Translations under genes and position numbers: made by a program
NCBI GenBank assembly: GCA_027484145.1
Contig: JAIXUH010000036.1
Coordinates: forward strand, 1 to 32,947
Source of the DNA: Rhodobacter sp.
GTDB lineage: Bacteria; Pseudomonadota; Alphaproteobacteria; Rhodobacterales; Rhodobacteraceae
Direction: 5' to 3'
DNA: 32,947 nucleotides
Shown here: piece after piece, positions 17,911 to 25,923 of the stretch
Layout: every line of letters begins with the position of its first letter
Numbering within the stretch: the stretch's first letter is position 1
The notes under the pieces: model-generated
Databases searched by the model: none
What the model was told of the DNA's origin: nothing
Seen by the model: only the letters and a program-made list of their open reading frames with translations

Positions 17911-18825
17911 ATGACCCTGTCCCCCTTCGACAAACCCGGCCGCTTCTGGCGCGGCAATCTGCATTGCCATTCCACACGCTCTGACGGTGCCCTGCCGCCC
18001 GAAGAGGTCGCCCGCCGCTACCAAGCCCAAGGCTATCATTTTTACTGCCAGTCCGACCATTTTCTGGCCGAGTTCAACTATCCTATCACCGACACGACCG
18101 CCCTCCGCACCCCCACCTTTACCACACTTTTTGGGGCCGAACTGCACGCGCCAGCCTTGGCCAACGGCGAGATCTGGCACATTCTTGCCGTGGGTTTGCC
18201 CGCCAATTTCGCCCCGAATGCCGAGGGTGAAACCGGCCCGCAACTGGCCCGTCGCGCCAGTGAGGCCGGGGCTTTTGTCGCCCTCGCCCACCCGCAATGG
18301 TACGGGCTGACACTGGAAGACGCTCGTCAGATCGCTTTTGCCGATGCGATTGAGGTGTTCAATAACACCTGCGCTGTGCAGGCTGACCGTCCCGACGGAA
18401 CCTATCTTTTGGACCAGATGCTGCTGGATGGCATGACCGTGAATGCCATCGCCACCGACGACGCCCATTTCCGCGATACCGTCAACTCCAACGCCGATGC
18501 CTTTGGCGGCTGGGTCATGGTCAAATCCGAAACGCTTGACCCTGCCGCCCTTTTGGCCGCGCTGAAAGCGGGCGAATTCTATGCCAGCCAAGGTCCGGAA
18601 CTGCACCAGATCGAGATCAGGGATAACATGCTGCACATTACCTGCTCAGCAGTAGACCGGATCACGATCCTCGGTCCGCGCGCCAAGTCCGAGACCTTGC
18701 CCGGTAAGTCGATGACATCGGCTCAACTGCCGATCGACGCTTTCCTTGGCGATTGGCTGCGCATTGTTGTGACGGATGCGGCAGGCCGGCGTGCATGGTC
18801 GAACCCATGTCGCTTGACCGCCTGA
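17911..18825 (+). CDS. PHP-domain metallohydrolase, CehA/McbA-like
   Basis: A 304-residue protein. PHP metal-binding residues are evident: NLHCHSTRSDG (H18, H20, D25), SDH (D49, H50), FGAELH (E77), AHP (H127) and ATDDAH (D183, D184, H186). The C-terminal ~70 residues have a beta-rich tail ending GRRAWSNP, as in CehA/McbA-family hydrolases. PHP enzymes hydrolyse phosphoesters or amides with a multinuclear metal site; CehA itself is a carbamate hydrolase. A strong ribosome site (AAGGAAA) precedes the ATG. Last gene of the operon, reading after the DMT gene with a 10-base gap. No signal peptide, so cytoplasmic action on an imported compound is inferred. It makes a third hydrolase in the cluster. 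Confidence 0.85.
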   Translation: MTLSPFDKPGRFWRGNLHCHSTRSDGALPPEEVARRYQAQGYHFYCQSDHFLAEFNYPITDTTALRTPTFTTLFGAELHAPALANGEIWHILAVGLPANFAPNAEGETGPQLARRASEAGAFVALAHPQWYGLTLEDARQIAFADAIEVFNNTCAVQADRPDGTYLLDQMLLDGMTVNAIATDDAHFRDTVNSNADAFGGWVMVKSETLDPAALLAALKAGEFYASQGPELHQIEIRDNMLHITCSAVDRITILGPRAKSETLPGKSMTSAQLPIDAFLGDWLRIVVTDAAGRRAWSNPCRLTA

Positions 18826-19211
18826 CCTCCTGACGCCTTGGCCCTGTCAGCCAGAAGATCATGGTCGCCGACATCGCGACGGCAGAAAGGAAGCCTCGCA
18901 GCAGCGGCAACCGAAAGGGAACCCCATGTCGGGGCTAGTTGCCCCGACATGCGGGCCAAAAATCCGTGTGTCATTCTGCATGTCTCTGAACCCTCAGGCC
19001 CCCTCGCCCTTGATCCGCCGTAAACCACCCTTCCTGAACGGTTCTTCCCACCCGAGAGACAATTCCGGAGCAATCCGAACCGCGCCCGGGTTTGCCGGGG
19101 TTGACGTTCAACCATGAGGTCCCTTTGGTTGCTCTGATACCCGCCAATTGGACCGTTTGAGGCTGGGGTTTTCTGCTGTGCCTTCCGGGCTTGGGGAGGA
19201 GCAAAATTGCG
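18826..19211. other. Non-coding interval after the operon
   Basis: No gene recognised. It contains the inverted repeat at 18925-18951. The segment 19155-19211 (TGAGGCTGGGG onward) leads into an IS3-type OrfA start and may be the left end of that insertion sequence, but its terminal repeat was not matched to a partner. Confidence 0.4.
18925..18951. repeat. Perfect 11-bp inverted repeat
   Basis: CATGTCGGGGC (18925-18935) and GCCCCGACATG (18941-18951) are exact reverse complements with a 5-base loop TAGTT; after one mismatch three more pairs continue. It begins 100 bases past the PHP stop. Neither strand has a T-run after it, so it is not a textbook terminator, though it could end the operon's message or be a relic of insertion. 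Confidence 0.6.
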
Positions 19212-19304
19212 ATGAAGGCATCAAAGTTCACGGACGCTCAGAGGGCATTCATCAGGAAGCAGGACGAGGATGGCCTGCTGCCAGTTTCGTGGACATCAGG
19301 TTAA
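19212..19304 (+). pseudogene. IS3-family OrfA transposase fragment
   Basis: ATG 19212 starts MKASKFTDAQRAFIRKQ, the recognisable N-terminus of an IS3-family OrfA (usual form MKASKFTDAQKAFILKQ). About 20 codons match before small indels break the frame; it stops at 19304. The remaining OrfA and all of OrfB are absent. A remnant only. Confidence 0.65.
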
Positions 19305-19379
19305 GCTTGCTTAGCGCAGGCCCAGAACTCCATGGCTGACCTCGCCATGGCCTCTCGAACCGGTGGCGTTGACCGGCTC
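19305..19379. other. Junction between two decayed insertion sequences
   Basis: These bases separate the plus-strand OrfA fragment from the minus-strand IS3 remnant. No terminal inverted repeats or target duplication could be identified, so the breakpoints are uncertain. Confidence 0.3.
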
Positions 19380-20071
19380 GATGTCCGCGACGACCGACCG
19401 TTCCCCGTCTCCCTTGGGCTTTCCACGGCGTCCGGTCACAATATCAAGGCATTGATTTGCATCATCCTTTCGGTCCGATGAAGGCCGGGGATCAAGCCTT
19501 CCTCAAGAACGTCACGCCAGACGCGGCAGGCCCCCTAGGTCTGGTCGCTGTCCATGAACCTCGACTCGATCGACGGGACGAGACTGGCGTCCTCAATCTT
19601 GTGCGCGTTGGTCGGGCGGGTGAGCCAACCTTGACACATCCAGCACTTCGCACGGCGAGTTGACGGGCCAGATGTCGCGGTGTTTGGCCCCTCTCGGCAG
19701 CATGCTGCCCTTGCGCCTGCCGTGCAACGGATCAAGGCGAACCCCATAGCACCTGCCACGCGAGAAAACGCGCTCCACATGGTGCTTGAACCAATGGCGA
19801 ACCAGGACTTGACCTTCTTCAGGATGTCACGCTCCGCACGAAAACGCGCGCCCTCTTTCTTCAAGGCGCAATCTCGGCCAGATCAGACCGTATCCGCCCG
19901 TTCCCGGGAAACGCAGCCGCTGGCGTGGCCATCAACTCCCTTCATCCAGCGCCACAACACGCTCTCAGCCACATCACGGTCACGGGCGGCTTGCGCCACC
20001 GCCACACCCCGATCCGTCACCGACCTTACGTCCTCGATCTTGAACGCGCGGCTGAGCTTCCGTCGTGTCAT
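19380..20071 (-). pseudogene. Frameshifted IS3-family transposase remnant (OrfA plus start of OrfB)
   Basis: Read on the minus strand from ATG 20071, MTRRKLSRAFKIEDVR and VAVAQAARDRDVAES match IS3-family OrfA helix-turn-helix. A frameshift follows, then AAFPGNG and SDLAEIA in another frame, then LKKEGARFRAERDILKK, the usual OrfA end, in a third segment. OrfB pieces follow in changing frames: KHRDIWPV, VPSIESRFMDSDQT (ending at an in-frame stop), CRVWRDVLEEGLIPGLHR, and RRGKPKGDGERSVVAD at 19380-19430. The catalytic DDE core is missing. The element is dead. Confidence 0.75.
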
Positions 20072-20871
20072 TTCGACTCTCCCGCTCATTGGTCGTGATC
20101 ATATCTTCCTGTCCAAAAACCGGCAGTAGACCATCATCGCAGGTCCTCACTTTTGTCCAACCTGCGAAGTAGACGGCGTTTGAAACCCATTTGGCAGAAC
20201 GCAAAACCCGATACTGGCGAAACATCGTCGCCCCTTAAGAAGCTGCCGCTGATGGGCGCTGAGATGAAAAGCACCCGCTAACTGCTCGTGGTGAAAAATG
20301 AATCTGCGTTGCAGTCGAAGCACGTTGCCGGCCGACACGTCAGCGTTTCTGGATCAACCCTGCGGCTTCAGCGCGGGTTGCGGCGGATCATGTGACGGCC
20401 CCGGCGGGGGGGCCGGCGTCTGACGGGCGTCGGTTGTTCCATCCGCGATCCAAGCGCCGACTGCCTGTTTTTCGCAAAACCGGCGCCGCGTCGGCCACCC
20501 ATCGCCATTGGAGCAAACGCCACTAAACTTGGCGTCCTACAAGACCGCGACAACCGTATGGTTCGGGCGAGCGTCCGCGCCACGACGCGGGTCCGTCCGG
20601 TGTGAACGCCGCGCTTTGACCACCCTAGCACAGGGGCGATGAGCATGCCCGTAATCTGGCCGATCTTGATCGGCTTGAGTGACGGTCCGAAGAACAGTTT
20701 GCGGGGCGCTGCCACCGGCATCGCACCGTCTTTTGTGAGCTAGGCCACAATAAACGGCACATGTTTCTGCCTGGTGGTGTTCAACGGGTCATCCGGTCGT
20801 GCGCAAGGCGATACCTGAAATTGTCCCCACCAAAGTGACCTCTCGCGCCGACGTTCTGCTCGGCAATGACT
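20072..20871. other. 800 bases without a recognisable gene
   Basis: Lies between the IS3 remnant and the autotransporter stop. Short frames exist on both strands but none shows family motifs or convincing composition. It may contain decayed DNA that came with the insertion sequences, and the autotransporter's 3' end. A GC-rich hairpin-prone stretch (GGCCCCGGCGGGGGGGCC) lies near 20397. Confidence 0.4.
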
Positions 20872-23800
20872 TCAGAACCTGATTTTCAGGCCCAAGCTGC
20901 CTTCGGTTGCGTGGCTGCTGCCGGAAAAGGAATGCTCGACCCGCGCCGAAAGGACAGAGTTGGGGTTGATCTGCCATGAGGCGCCGATGCCGATGCTGCC
21001 ACCATGCTTGCCCACCTGCGGGCCTTGCGTCAGAACGCCCAGCGACGATACCGCCGTGCGGTCGCCCGTCACCGTCCACACCCGCGCGTCAAGGTTCAGG
21101 TCCACCACGCCCTGCGCGGTCGCAAAACTGCGCTGCGCCGACAGGCCCAGTTCGGGGCGAATCTGGCTGATCCGTGCCGCGCCGATCTGGTTGCCAGCAC
21201 TGTCGGTGACCTGCGGCGCGGCCCAGTGCAGCCAACTGACCCCGACCGAAGGGGTCAGCGTCCAGTCGCCTTGCTGGATCGCATAGCCCAGTTTCGTCGC
21301 CAGCCCCCGCGTGTGCACCTTGTACTGTGCAGTGGCCCCAAGGGCATCTACCGCCTCGACCTTTTGTTGCCCGACAAAACCGGACAGGCCAAAGGTCAGT
21401 GGTCCGTTTTCATAAGTGGCGAACAGGCCCAGTTTGTGACTGTCGCCCTTGGCCCGCGCGCCGCCACCGGCCCATGACCATGGCCCTGTTTCAATCGCCA
21501 GACCTGCCGTCCACTCGGGGGAGACGGCATAGGCAAAGCCCCCGGTAAAGGCACTGCTGTGCCAATCCGATTTTGCGGCAAGCCCAAAGCTGTCGAAGGC
21601 CCCGCTGTTGGCCGCGAATGCAGCAAAGGCGCGCGGTCCATCGCCCTTTGGCCCGGCCCCCTTGGTGCTGCGCGTCAGGGCTGCGGGTTGCCCACCCTTT
21701 CGCCCTTCGGCCAGAAGTCGTTTCAGAAAGCCTTCGCCCCCTGCCAGCCCAACCCCTTGGGCGCCGACATGCGGGGTGCCATCCGCCCCGGCCAGGAAGA
21801 TATTCAGGAACCAGTTCTGCACCGTTGTCACCGTCCGCGTCAGCGTGTCGGTGATGTAGAGGTCTTGCACCCAGAGTGTGCTAAAGTTGGTCACGCTATT
21901 CGCCAGACCAACCTCAACACCGCCCGCGCAGTCGGTGATGGCGGTGGCGCATTGGCCCAGATTGCCCGCCAGGACGACCTCGGGGCCAAAGGTGATCACG
22001 GTAGTCATATAGGTGTCGCGCCCGGTGAGGAGCGAGGTTTCGGTTTCCTGCACCGTCACTGTCGGGGCGGCCGCGACGGCCTCGACCCGGACGATGTCGG
22101 CGCGAATACCGTCCAGCGCCGCATCGGCCAACACAGCGGCCTGTGCGGCCTCCAACGTGGGGCCGGTCGCGCGGGCCAGCACCGGGCCGGTGTTGCCGAT
22201 GCGCGCCGCCACGCCGTCGCCGCCATCAACCGCGACATCAACCGTCCGGTCACCGCGGAACACCCGATAGGCAAACGCGTTAAAGGCATTGTTGACACTG
22301 CCGTTCCCTCCGTCCACCTCCTCCATTTGGATGAACCCACTGTCGGCGGCATAGCTGGCAGGTCGCTGGACATCATCAACCGTGGTAAAGATCGCGACGT
22401 CGCCCGTGCCCGGGTTATAGACCGGCGCCAGATCGGCCAGATCATCCACCGGAATCGCCAGCCCGCGTTCGCTGACGATCAACTCGCTTTCCAACGACCT
22501 GGACCCAGTCTGCACGAGCGGCCCCTCGGTCAGTTGCGGCGTATCCAAGGGGTCGGCAAGCGTCAGGGTCAGCAGGCCGTTGCGCACCGTTGTCACCATC
22601 TGCGCGACCCGGTCGGTGATGTAGAGATGCTCCAAGTGTCTGACGAGGGCCAGTGTATCGCCCACGCCCAGAGTCACAAGTTGGCCATCTTCGGAGCAAT
22701 CGTCGAAAGCAGAGGCACATTCCCCAAGATAGCCGATACGCAAATCGGCAGCCGGACCGAAAACGAGGTCGACCTCCGAATTGAACCGGTCGCGGCCAGT
22801 GATGACTGATGTGACCGTCTCGACCACCGTTTCGGTGGCGGCAAGCGCCGCCTCCTGCATGGCGACGATCAGGCCACGGATGCCGTCCAGCGCGCTGCTC
22901 GCCAACGCCGCTTCGCGCGCGGCCTCGGCTGTGGCGCCGGTTCCGGTCGCCAGCACAGGCCCACCCGGCCCGACCCGCACGTCAATGGAAAATCCGCCAT
23001 CGACTGCGGTTTCCGTGACCGCTTCGGTGCGGAATATCTGGTATCCGAAAGAACCGGTGCCGAGGAGCGCGCCAACTGACTCTTCCAGAGACGACACGTC
23101 GATGGTTTCCGGCACAAAGCCGGGCGCCAGATAGTCGATATCCTCCAGCGCCAAGTCCAGCCCCCGCTCGCTGGACATAACCTCGGTATCCAGCGGTTGG
23201 CCGAAGTTGCCCACCACCACCGGCCCCGCCGCCCCCACCTGCAACGGCGCACTCTCGGCCAGCGTCAGGTTCAGGAACCAGTTCTGCACCGTCGTCGCCG
23301 TGCGGGTCAGGGTGTCGGTGATATACAGGTCTTGCAGGGTGACGGTGTTGAAATGGGTGGCCCCGGTGCCAATTGTCACCTCGGTTCCACCCTCGCAATT
23401 GGTCAGCGGGGTGGCACATTCGCCCAGATTGCCGACCATGATGCCACCGGTCGGGCCAAAGGTGATCGCCGTCACCTGATAGGTGTCACGCCCGGTCAAA
23501 ATGGACGTGGTAGCTTCGGCCATCGTCACGGTCGATGCCACCTGCACCAGTTCCGCCGCCACGATCAGCGACCGGATGCTATCCAGCGCAGTATCCGCCA
23601 GAAGCAGTTCCCGCACCGCTTCGACCGTGGCACCCGCCGCACTGGCCAGCACCGCGCCTGCCCGGCCGATCCGTGCCTGCACCGTCACGCCGCCATCGAC
23701 GGCCACATCAACCGTGCGGTCGGCGCGGAACAGGCGATAGCCGAAGGCGTTGGCGAAGTAGCTGAGATCGCTGCCCGGCTCGACGGCAACGCCGATTGGG

Positions 23801-25689
23801 GGTTCGGGACTATCAAGGGCACCTGCGCCGCCGGTCGGGACCAGTTCATAAGCCCCACCGTCGGCGGCATAGCGGGCCGGAAAACCAGTCCCCAAGATGC
23901 CGCCGCTGCCGTCATTCAAGGTGATCCGCGTCTCGACATCTCCGATGCGATAGACCGGGGCCAGATCGGCCAGATCATCAACCGGAATCGCCAACCCCCG
24001 CTCGCTGACCAGCAGATCGCTTTCGACTGGCGCGCCGCCAAGCTGCACCAGCGGCCCCTCGGTCAGTTGCGGCGGGTCAAGCGGGTCGGCCAGCGTCAGG
24101 TTCAGGAACCAGTTCTGCACTGTCGTCGCGGTGCGGGTCAGCGTGTCGGTGATATACAGGTCTTGCAGCAAGGTTTCGCTCAGCAAAAGGGTATCGACCG
24201 GCAACTCTACGGTGGTTCCGCCCTCGCAATCGGTCACCGGCGTCGCACATTCGCCCAGGTTGCCCACCATCGCAGTATCCGGGCCAAAGGTGACAACCTG
24301 GGTAAAGTAGGTGTCCCGCCCGGTCAGCAGGGTCGTGGTCGCCTCGGTCGTGGTCACCGTCGGCGCTGTGGCCACAAGCTCGGCCGACAGGATCAGGTTC
24401 CTGATCCCGTCCAGCGCGGCATCAGCCAGTAGTAGCGTCCGCGCGGCGTCCAGCGTCATGCCCGCCGCACTGGCCAGCACCGCGCCCGCGCTGCCGATCC
24501 GGGCCTGCACCGTCACGCCGCCATCGACGTCGACATCGACATCGACCGTGCGATCAGCGCGGAACACGCGATAGCCGAAGGAGTCGCGGATAAAGATCTG
24601 GGTCAAGCCTTCATCGCCGGTCCTGACCAGCACTTCGGTCCCGCCGTCGGGTGCATAGCTCACCCCCTCCAGAATCCTCTCGCCCGTGCCGTCATTGAAA
24701 GCCGGAACGAGGGCGGCGAGATCGCCGACCGGGATCGCCAGCCCCCGCTCACTGGCAAACAGGGAAGAGTCCTGTGTCCCGATCCCGACCTGCACCGGCG
24801 GCCCGTTCGGCCCGGTCAGTTGCGGCGGGTCCGTGCCCTCGTTCAAAGTCAGGTCCAGAAACCAGTTCTGCACCGTCGTCGCGGTGCGGGTCAGCGTGTC
24901 GGTGATGTAGAGGTCTTGCAGGGTGATCTCGTTGAAGTGCGTGGCCCCGTCGGCAATCTCGACCGCCGTGCCGCCTTCGCAGGCGGTCAGCGGCGTGGCG
25001 CATTCGCCCAAGTTGCCAGCATAGATGAAATCGCTGTCAGGGCCAAAGGTGATGAGCGTGGTCCGATAGGTATCGCGGCCGGACAGCACCGATGTGACCG
25101 CCTCGGTCGTCGCCATGGTGGGTGCGGCCAGCACTGCCTGCATGGCCGCAATCGTATTCCTGATCCCGTCCAGCGCCGGATTGGCCAGAAGCAGCGCCTG
25201 CGCCGCGGCGAATGTCGGCGCAGTGGCCGTTGCCAGAACCGCCCCCAGCGCGCCGATCCGGGCACTGACCACCACACCGCCATCCGCCGACACATCGACC
25301 GTTTCTGCCGTGCGGGTCAGCCGATAGCCGAAGGAATTGGTAAACAACGAGCTTGGCTGACCCAAGGTATCGGGCAAGGAATAGCTGCCGCCGTCCGGGC
25401 CATAGCGCACCGGAATCTGCGGCGAGGTGACGGTTCCTGCGGTGCCGTCGTTCAGCACGATCAGCACGCTGCCCGTGCCATCATCATAGGCCGGGGCCAG
25501 ATCGGCCAGATCATCGACCGTGATCGTCAAACCTCGTTCGCTGGCCAGCAGTTCCGCGACCAACGGCCCCGTCAGGCCCTGCACCAACGGCGGTTCGGTC
25601 AGTTGCGGCGGGTCGGCAAGCGCCGTCAGCGGGATCAGGGACAGGATGCAGGGCAGAATGGCCCTGCGTAGGTGCTCAAATAAATGCAT
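20872..25689 (-). CDS. Autotransporter with five-repeat passenger and C-terminal beta-barrel
   Basis: A 1605-residue type V secreted protein. ATG 25689 has GGAG 7 bases upstream and starts a Sec signal peptide (MHLFEHLRRAILPCILSLIP, then LTALA, cleavage before DPPQL). The frame is open 60 codons further upstream but without signal-like sequence. The passenger (~27-1297) is five tandem repeats. Each carries SERGL near its start, a SFGYR strand, a DGGVxVxARIG strand, an ALDGIR helix, TGRDTY, a CX6C motif and LQDLYITDTLTRTATTVQNW. Cysteines occur only as five pairs in the mature protein (230/237, 481/488, 758/765, 991/998, 1247/1254). A linker (~1300-1345) leads to a ~260-residue autotransporter barrel (FAAFAANSGAF; LGYAIQQGDWTLTPSVGVSW) ending in Phe. 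The passenger matches no family I can name; an adhesin or surface structural role is inferred. Confidence 0.88.
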   Translation of the reverse strand: MHLFEHLRRAILPCILSLIPLTALADPPQLTEPPLVQGLTGPLVAELLASERGLTITVDDLADLAPAYDDGTGSVLIVLNDGTAGTVTSPQIPVRYGPDGGSYSLPDTLGQPSSLFTNSFGYRLTRTAETVDVSADGGVVVSARIGALGAVLATATAPTFAAAQALLLANPALDGIRNTIAAMQAVLAAPTMATTEAVTSVLSGRDTYRTTLITFGPDSDFIYAGNLGECATPLTACEGGTAVEIADGATHFNEITLQDLYITDTLTRTATTVQNWFLDLTLNEGTDPPQLTGPNGPPVQVGIGTQDSSLFASERGLAIPVGDLAALVPAFNDGTGERILEGVSYAPDGGTEVLVRTGDEGLTQIFIRDSFGYRVFRADRTVDVDVDVDGGVTVQARIGSAGAVLASAAGMTLDAARTLLLADAALDGIRNLILSAELVATAPTVTTTEATTTLLTGRDTYFTQVVTFGPDTAMVGNLGECATPVTDCEGGTTVELPVDTLLLSETLLQDLYITDTLTRTATTVQNWFLNLTLADPLDPPQLTEGPLVQLGGAPVESDLLVSERGLAIPVDDLADLAPVYRIGDVETRITLNDGSGGILGTGFPARYAADGGAYELVPTGGAGALDSPEPPIGVAVEPGSDLSYFANAFGYRLFRADRTVDVAVDGGVTVQARIGRAGAVLASAAGATVEAVRELLLADTALDSIRSLIVAAELVQVASTVTMAEATTSILTGRDTYQVTAITFGPTGGIMVGNLGECATPLTNCEGGTEVTIGTGATHFNTVTLQDLYITDTLTRTATTVQNWFLNLTLAESAPLQVGAAGPVVVGNFGQPLDTEVMSSERGLDLALEDIDYLAPGFVPETIDVSSLEESVGALLGTGSFGYQIFRTEAVTETAVDGGFSIDVRVGPGGPVLATGTGATAEAAREAALASSALDGIRGLIVAMQEAALAATETVVETVTSVITGRDRFNSEVDLVFGPAADLRIGYLGECASAFDDCSEDGQLVTLGVGDTLALVRHLEHLYITDRVAQMVTTVRNGLLTLTLADPLDTPQLTEGPLVQTGSRSLESELIVSERGLAIPVDDLADLAPVYNPGTGDVAIFTTVDDVQRPASYAADSGFIQMEEVDGGNGSVNNAFNAFAYRVFRGDRTVDVAVDGGDGVAARIGNTGPVLARATGPTLEAAQAAVLADAALDGIRADIVRVEAVAAAPTVTVQETETSLLTGRDTYMTTVITFGPEVVLAGNLGQCATAITDCAGGVEVGLANSVTNFSTLWVQDLYITDTLTRTVTTVQNWFLNIFLAGADGTPHVGAQGVGLAGGEGFLKRLLAEGRKGGQPAALTRSTKGAGPKGDGPRAFAAFAANSGAFDSFGLAAKSDWHSSAFTGGFAYAVSPEWTAGLAIETGPWSWAGGGARAKGDSHKLGLFATYENGPLTFGLSGFVGQQKVEAVDALGATAQYKVHTRGLATKLGYAIQQGDWTLTPSVGVSWLHWAAPQVTDSAGNQIGAARISQIRPELGLSAQRSFATAQGVVDLNLDARVWTVTGDRTAVSSLGVLTQGPQVGKHGGSIGIGASWQINPNSVLSARVEHSFSGSSHATEGSLGLKIRF
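21805..25611 (-). repeat. Five tandem passenger repeats of the autotransporter
   Basis: The unit end encoding TTVQNWFL (plus strand CAGGAACCAGTTCTGCAC or variants) occurs at 24856, 24103, 23272, 22570 (diverged) and 21805. Spacings are 753, 831, 702 and 765 bases, all multiples of three (251, 277, 234 and 255 codons). Unit 4 is the most divergent (VRNGLLTL, CASAFDDC). Units 1, 2 and 3 are nearly identical at DNA level over the last ~65 bases, pointing to recent duplication or gene conversion. Confidence 0.9.
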
Positions 25690-25923
25690 CTGTCGGCTCC
25701 GCTCAATCCATGCGGGCTCAGGACACCGGACCTGCACGGTCACGGTCGACACAGCGCCCGGGGTGGGAGAGTGCAAGCAAACGCGTCTGGCACAAAGCTG
25801 CCCAGCAGCCAAGGCCGCAGCCCGCCCCGTCACCCTGTTTCCCGGCGGGAACCTTGCCATCGGACCCACGGCTTTGCGTATCCCCCATATGGGGGAAAGA
25901 CCGCAGAAAGTTGGCCATAAGCC
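25690..25923 (-). promoter_or_regulatory. Upstream region of the autotransporter gene
   Basis: These 234 bases separate the LuxR stop from the autotransporter start and should contain its promoter. The 16-bp palindrome lies at the LuxR-proximal end. The part near the gene has the ribosome site GGAG at about 25697-25700. No -35/-10 pair was assigned with confidence. Confidence 0.5.
25881..25896. promoter_or_regulatory. Perfect 16-bp palindrome, candidate LuxR-type operator
   Basis: TCCCCCATATGGGGGA is its own exact reverse complement. It is 191 bases upstream of the autotransporter start codon and 27 bases past the luxR-type stop. The length and symmetry suit a dimeric helix-turn-helix regulator, and the adjacent LuxR solo is the obvious candidate. 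This link is inferred from position only. Confidence 0.5.

Noticed and set aside
20368-20721. Minus-strand frame of 117 codons beside the IS remnants
   Set aside because: Very Arg-rich with no recognisable domain; considered as another transposase fragment but no motif supports it.
21559-22809. Plus-strand frame of 416 codons within the autotransporter
   Set aside because: Antisense of the repeat region; the minus strand has a signal peptide, repeats and a barrel in one frame.
25690-25869. 60-codon N-terminal extension of the autotransporter
   Set aside because: A ribosome site and textbook signal peptide occur at ATG 25689; the extension has no signal-like sequence and covers the likely promoter.
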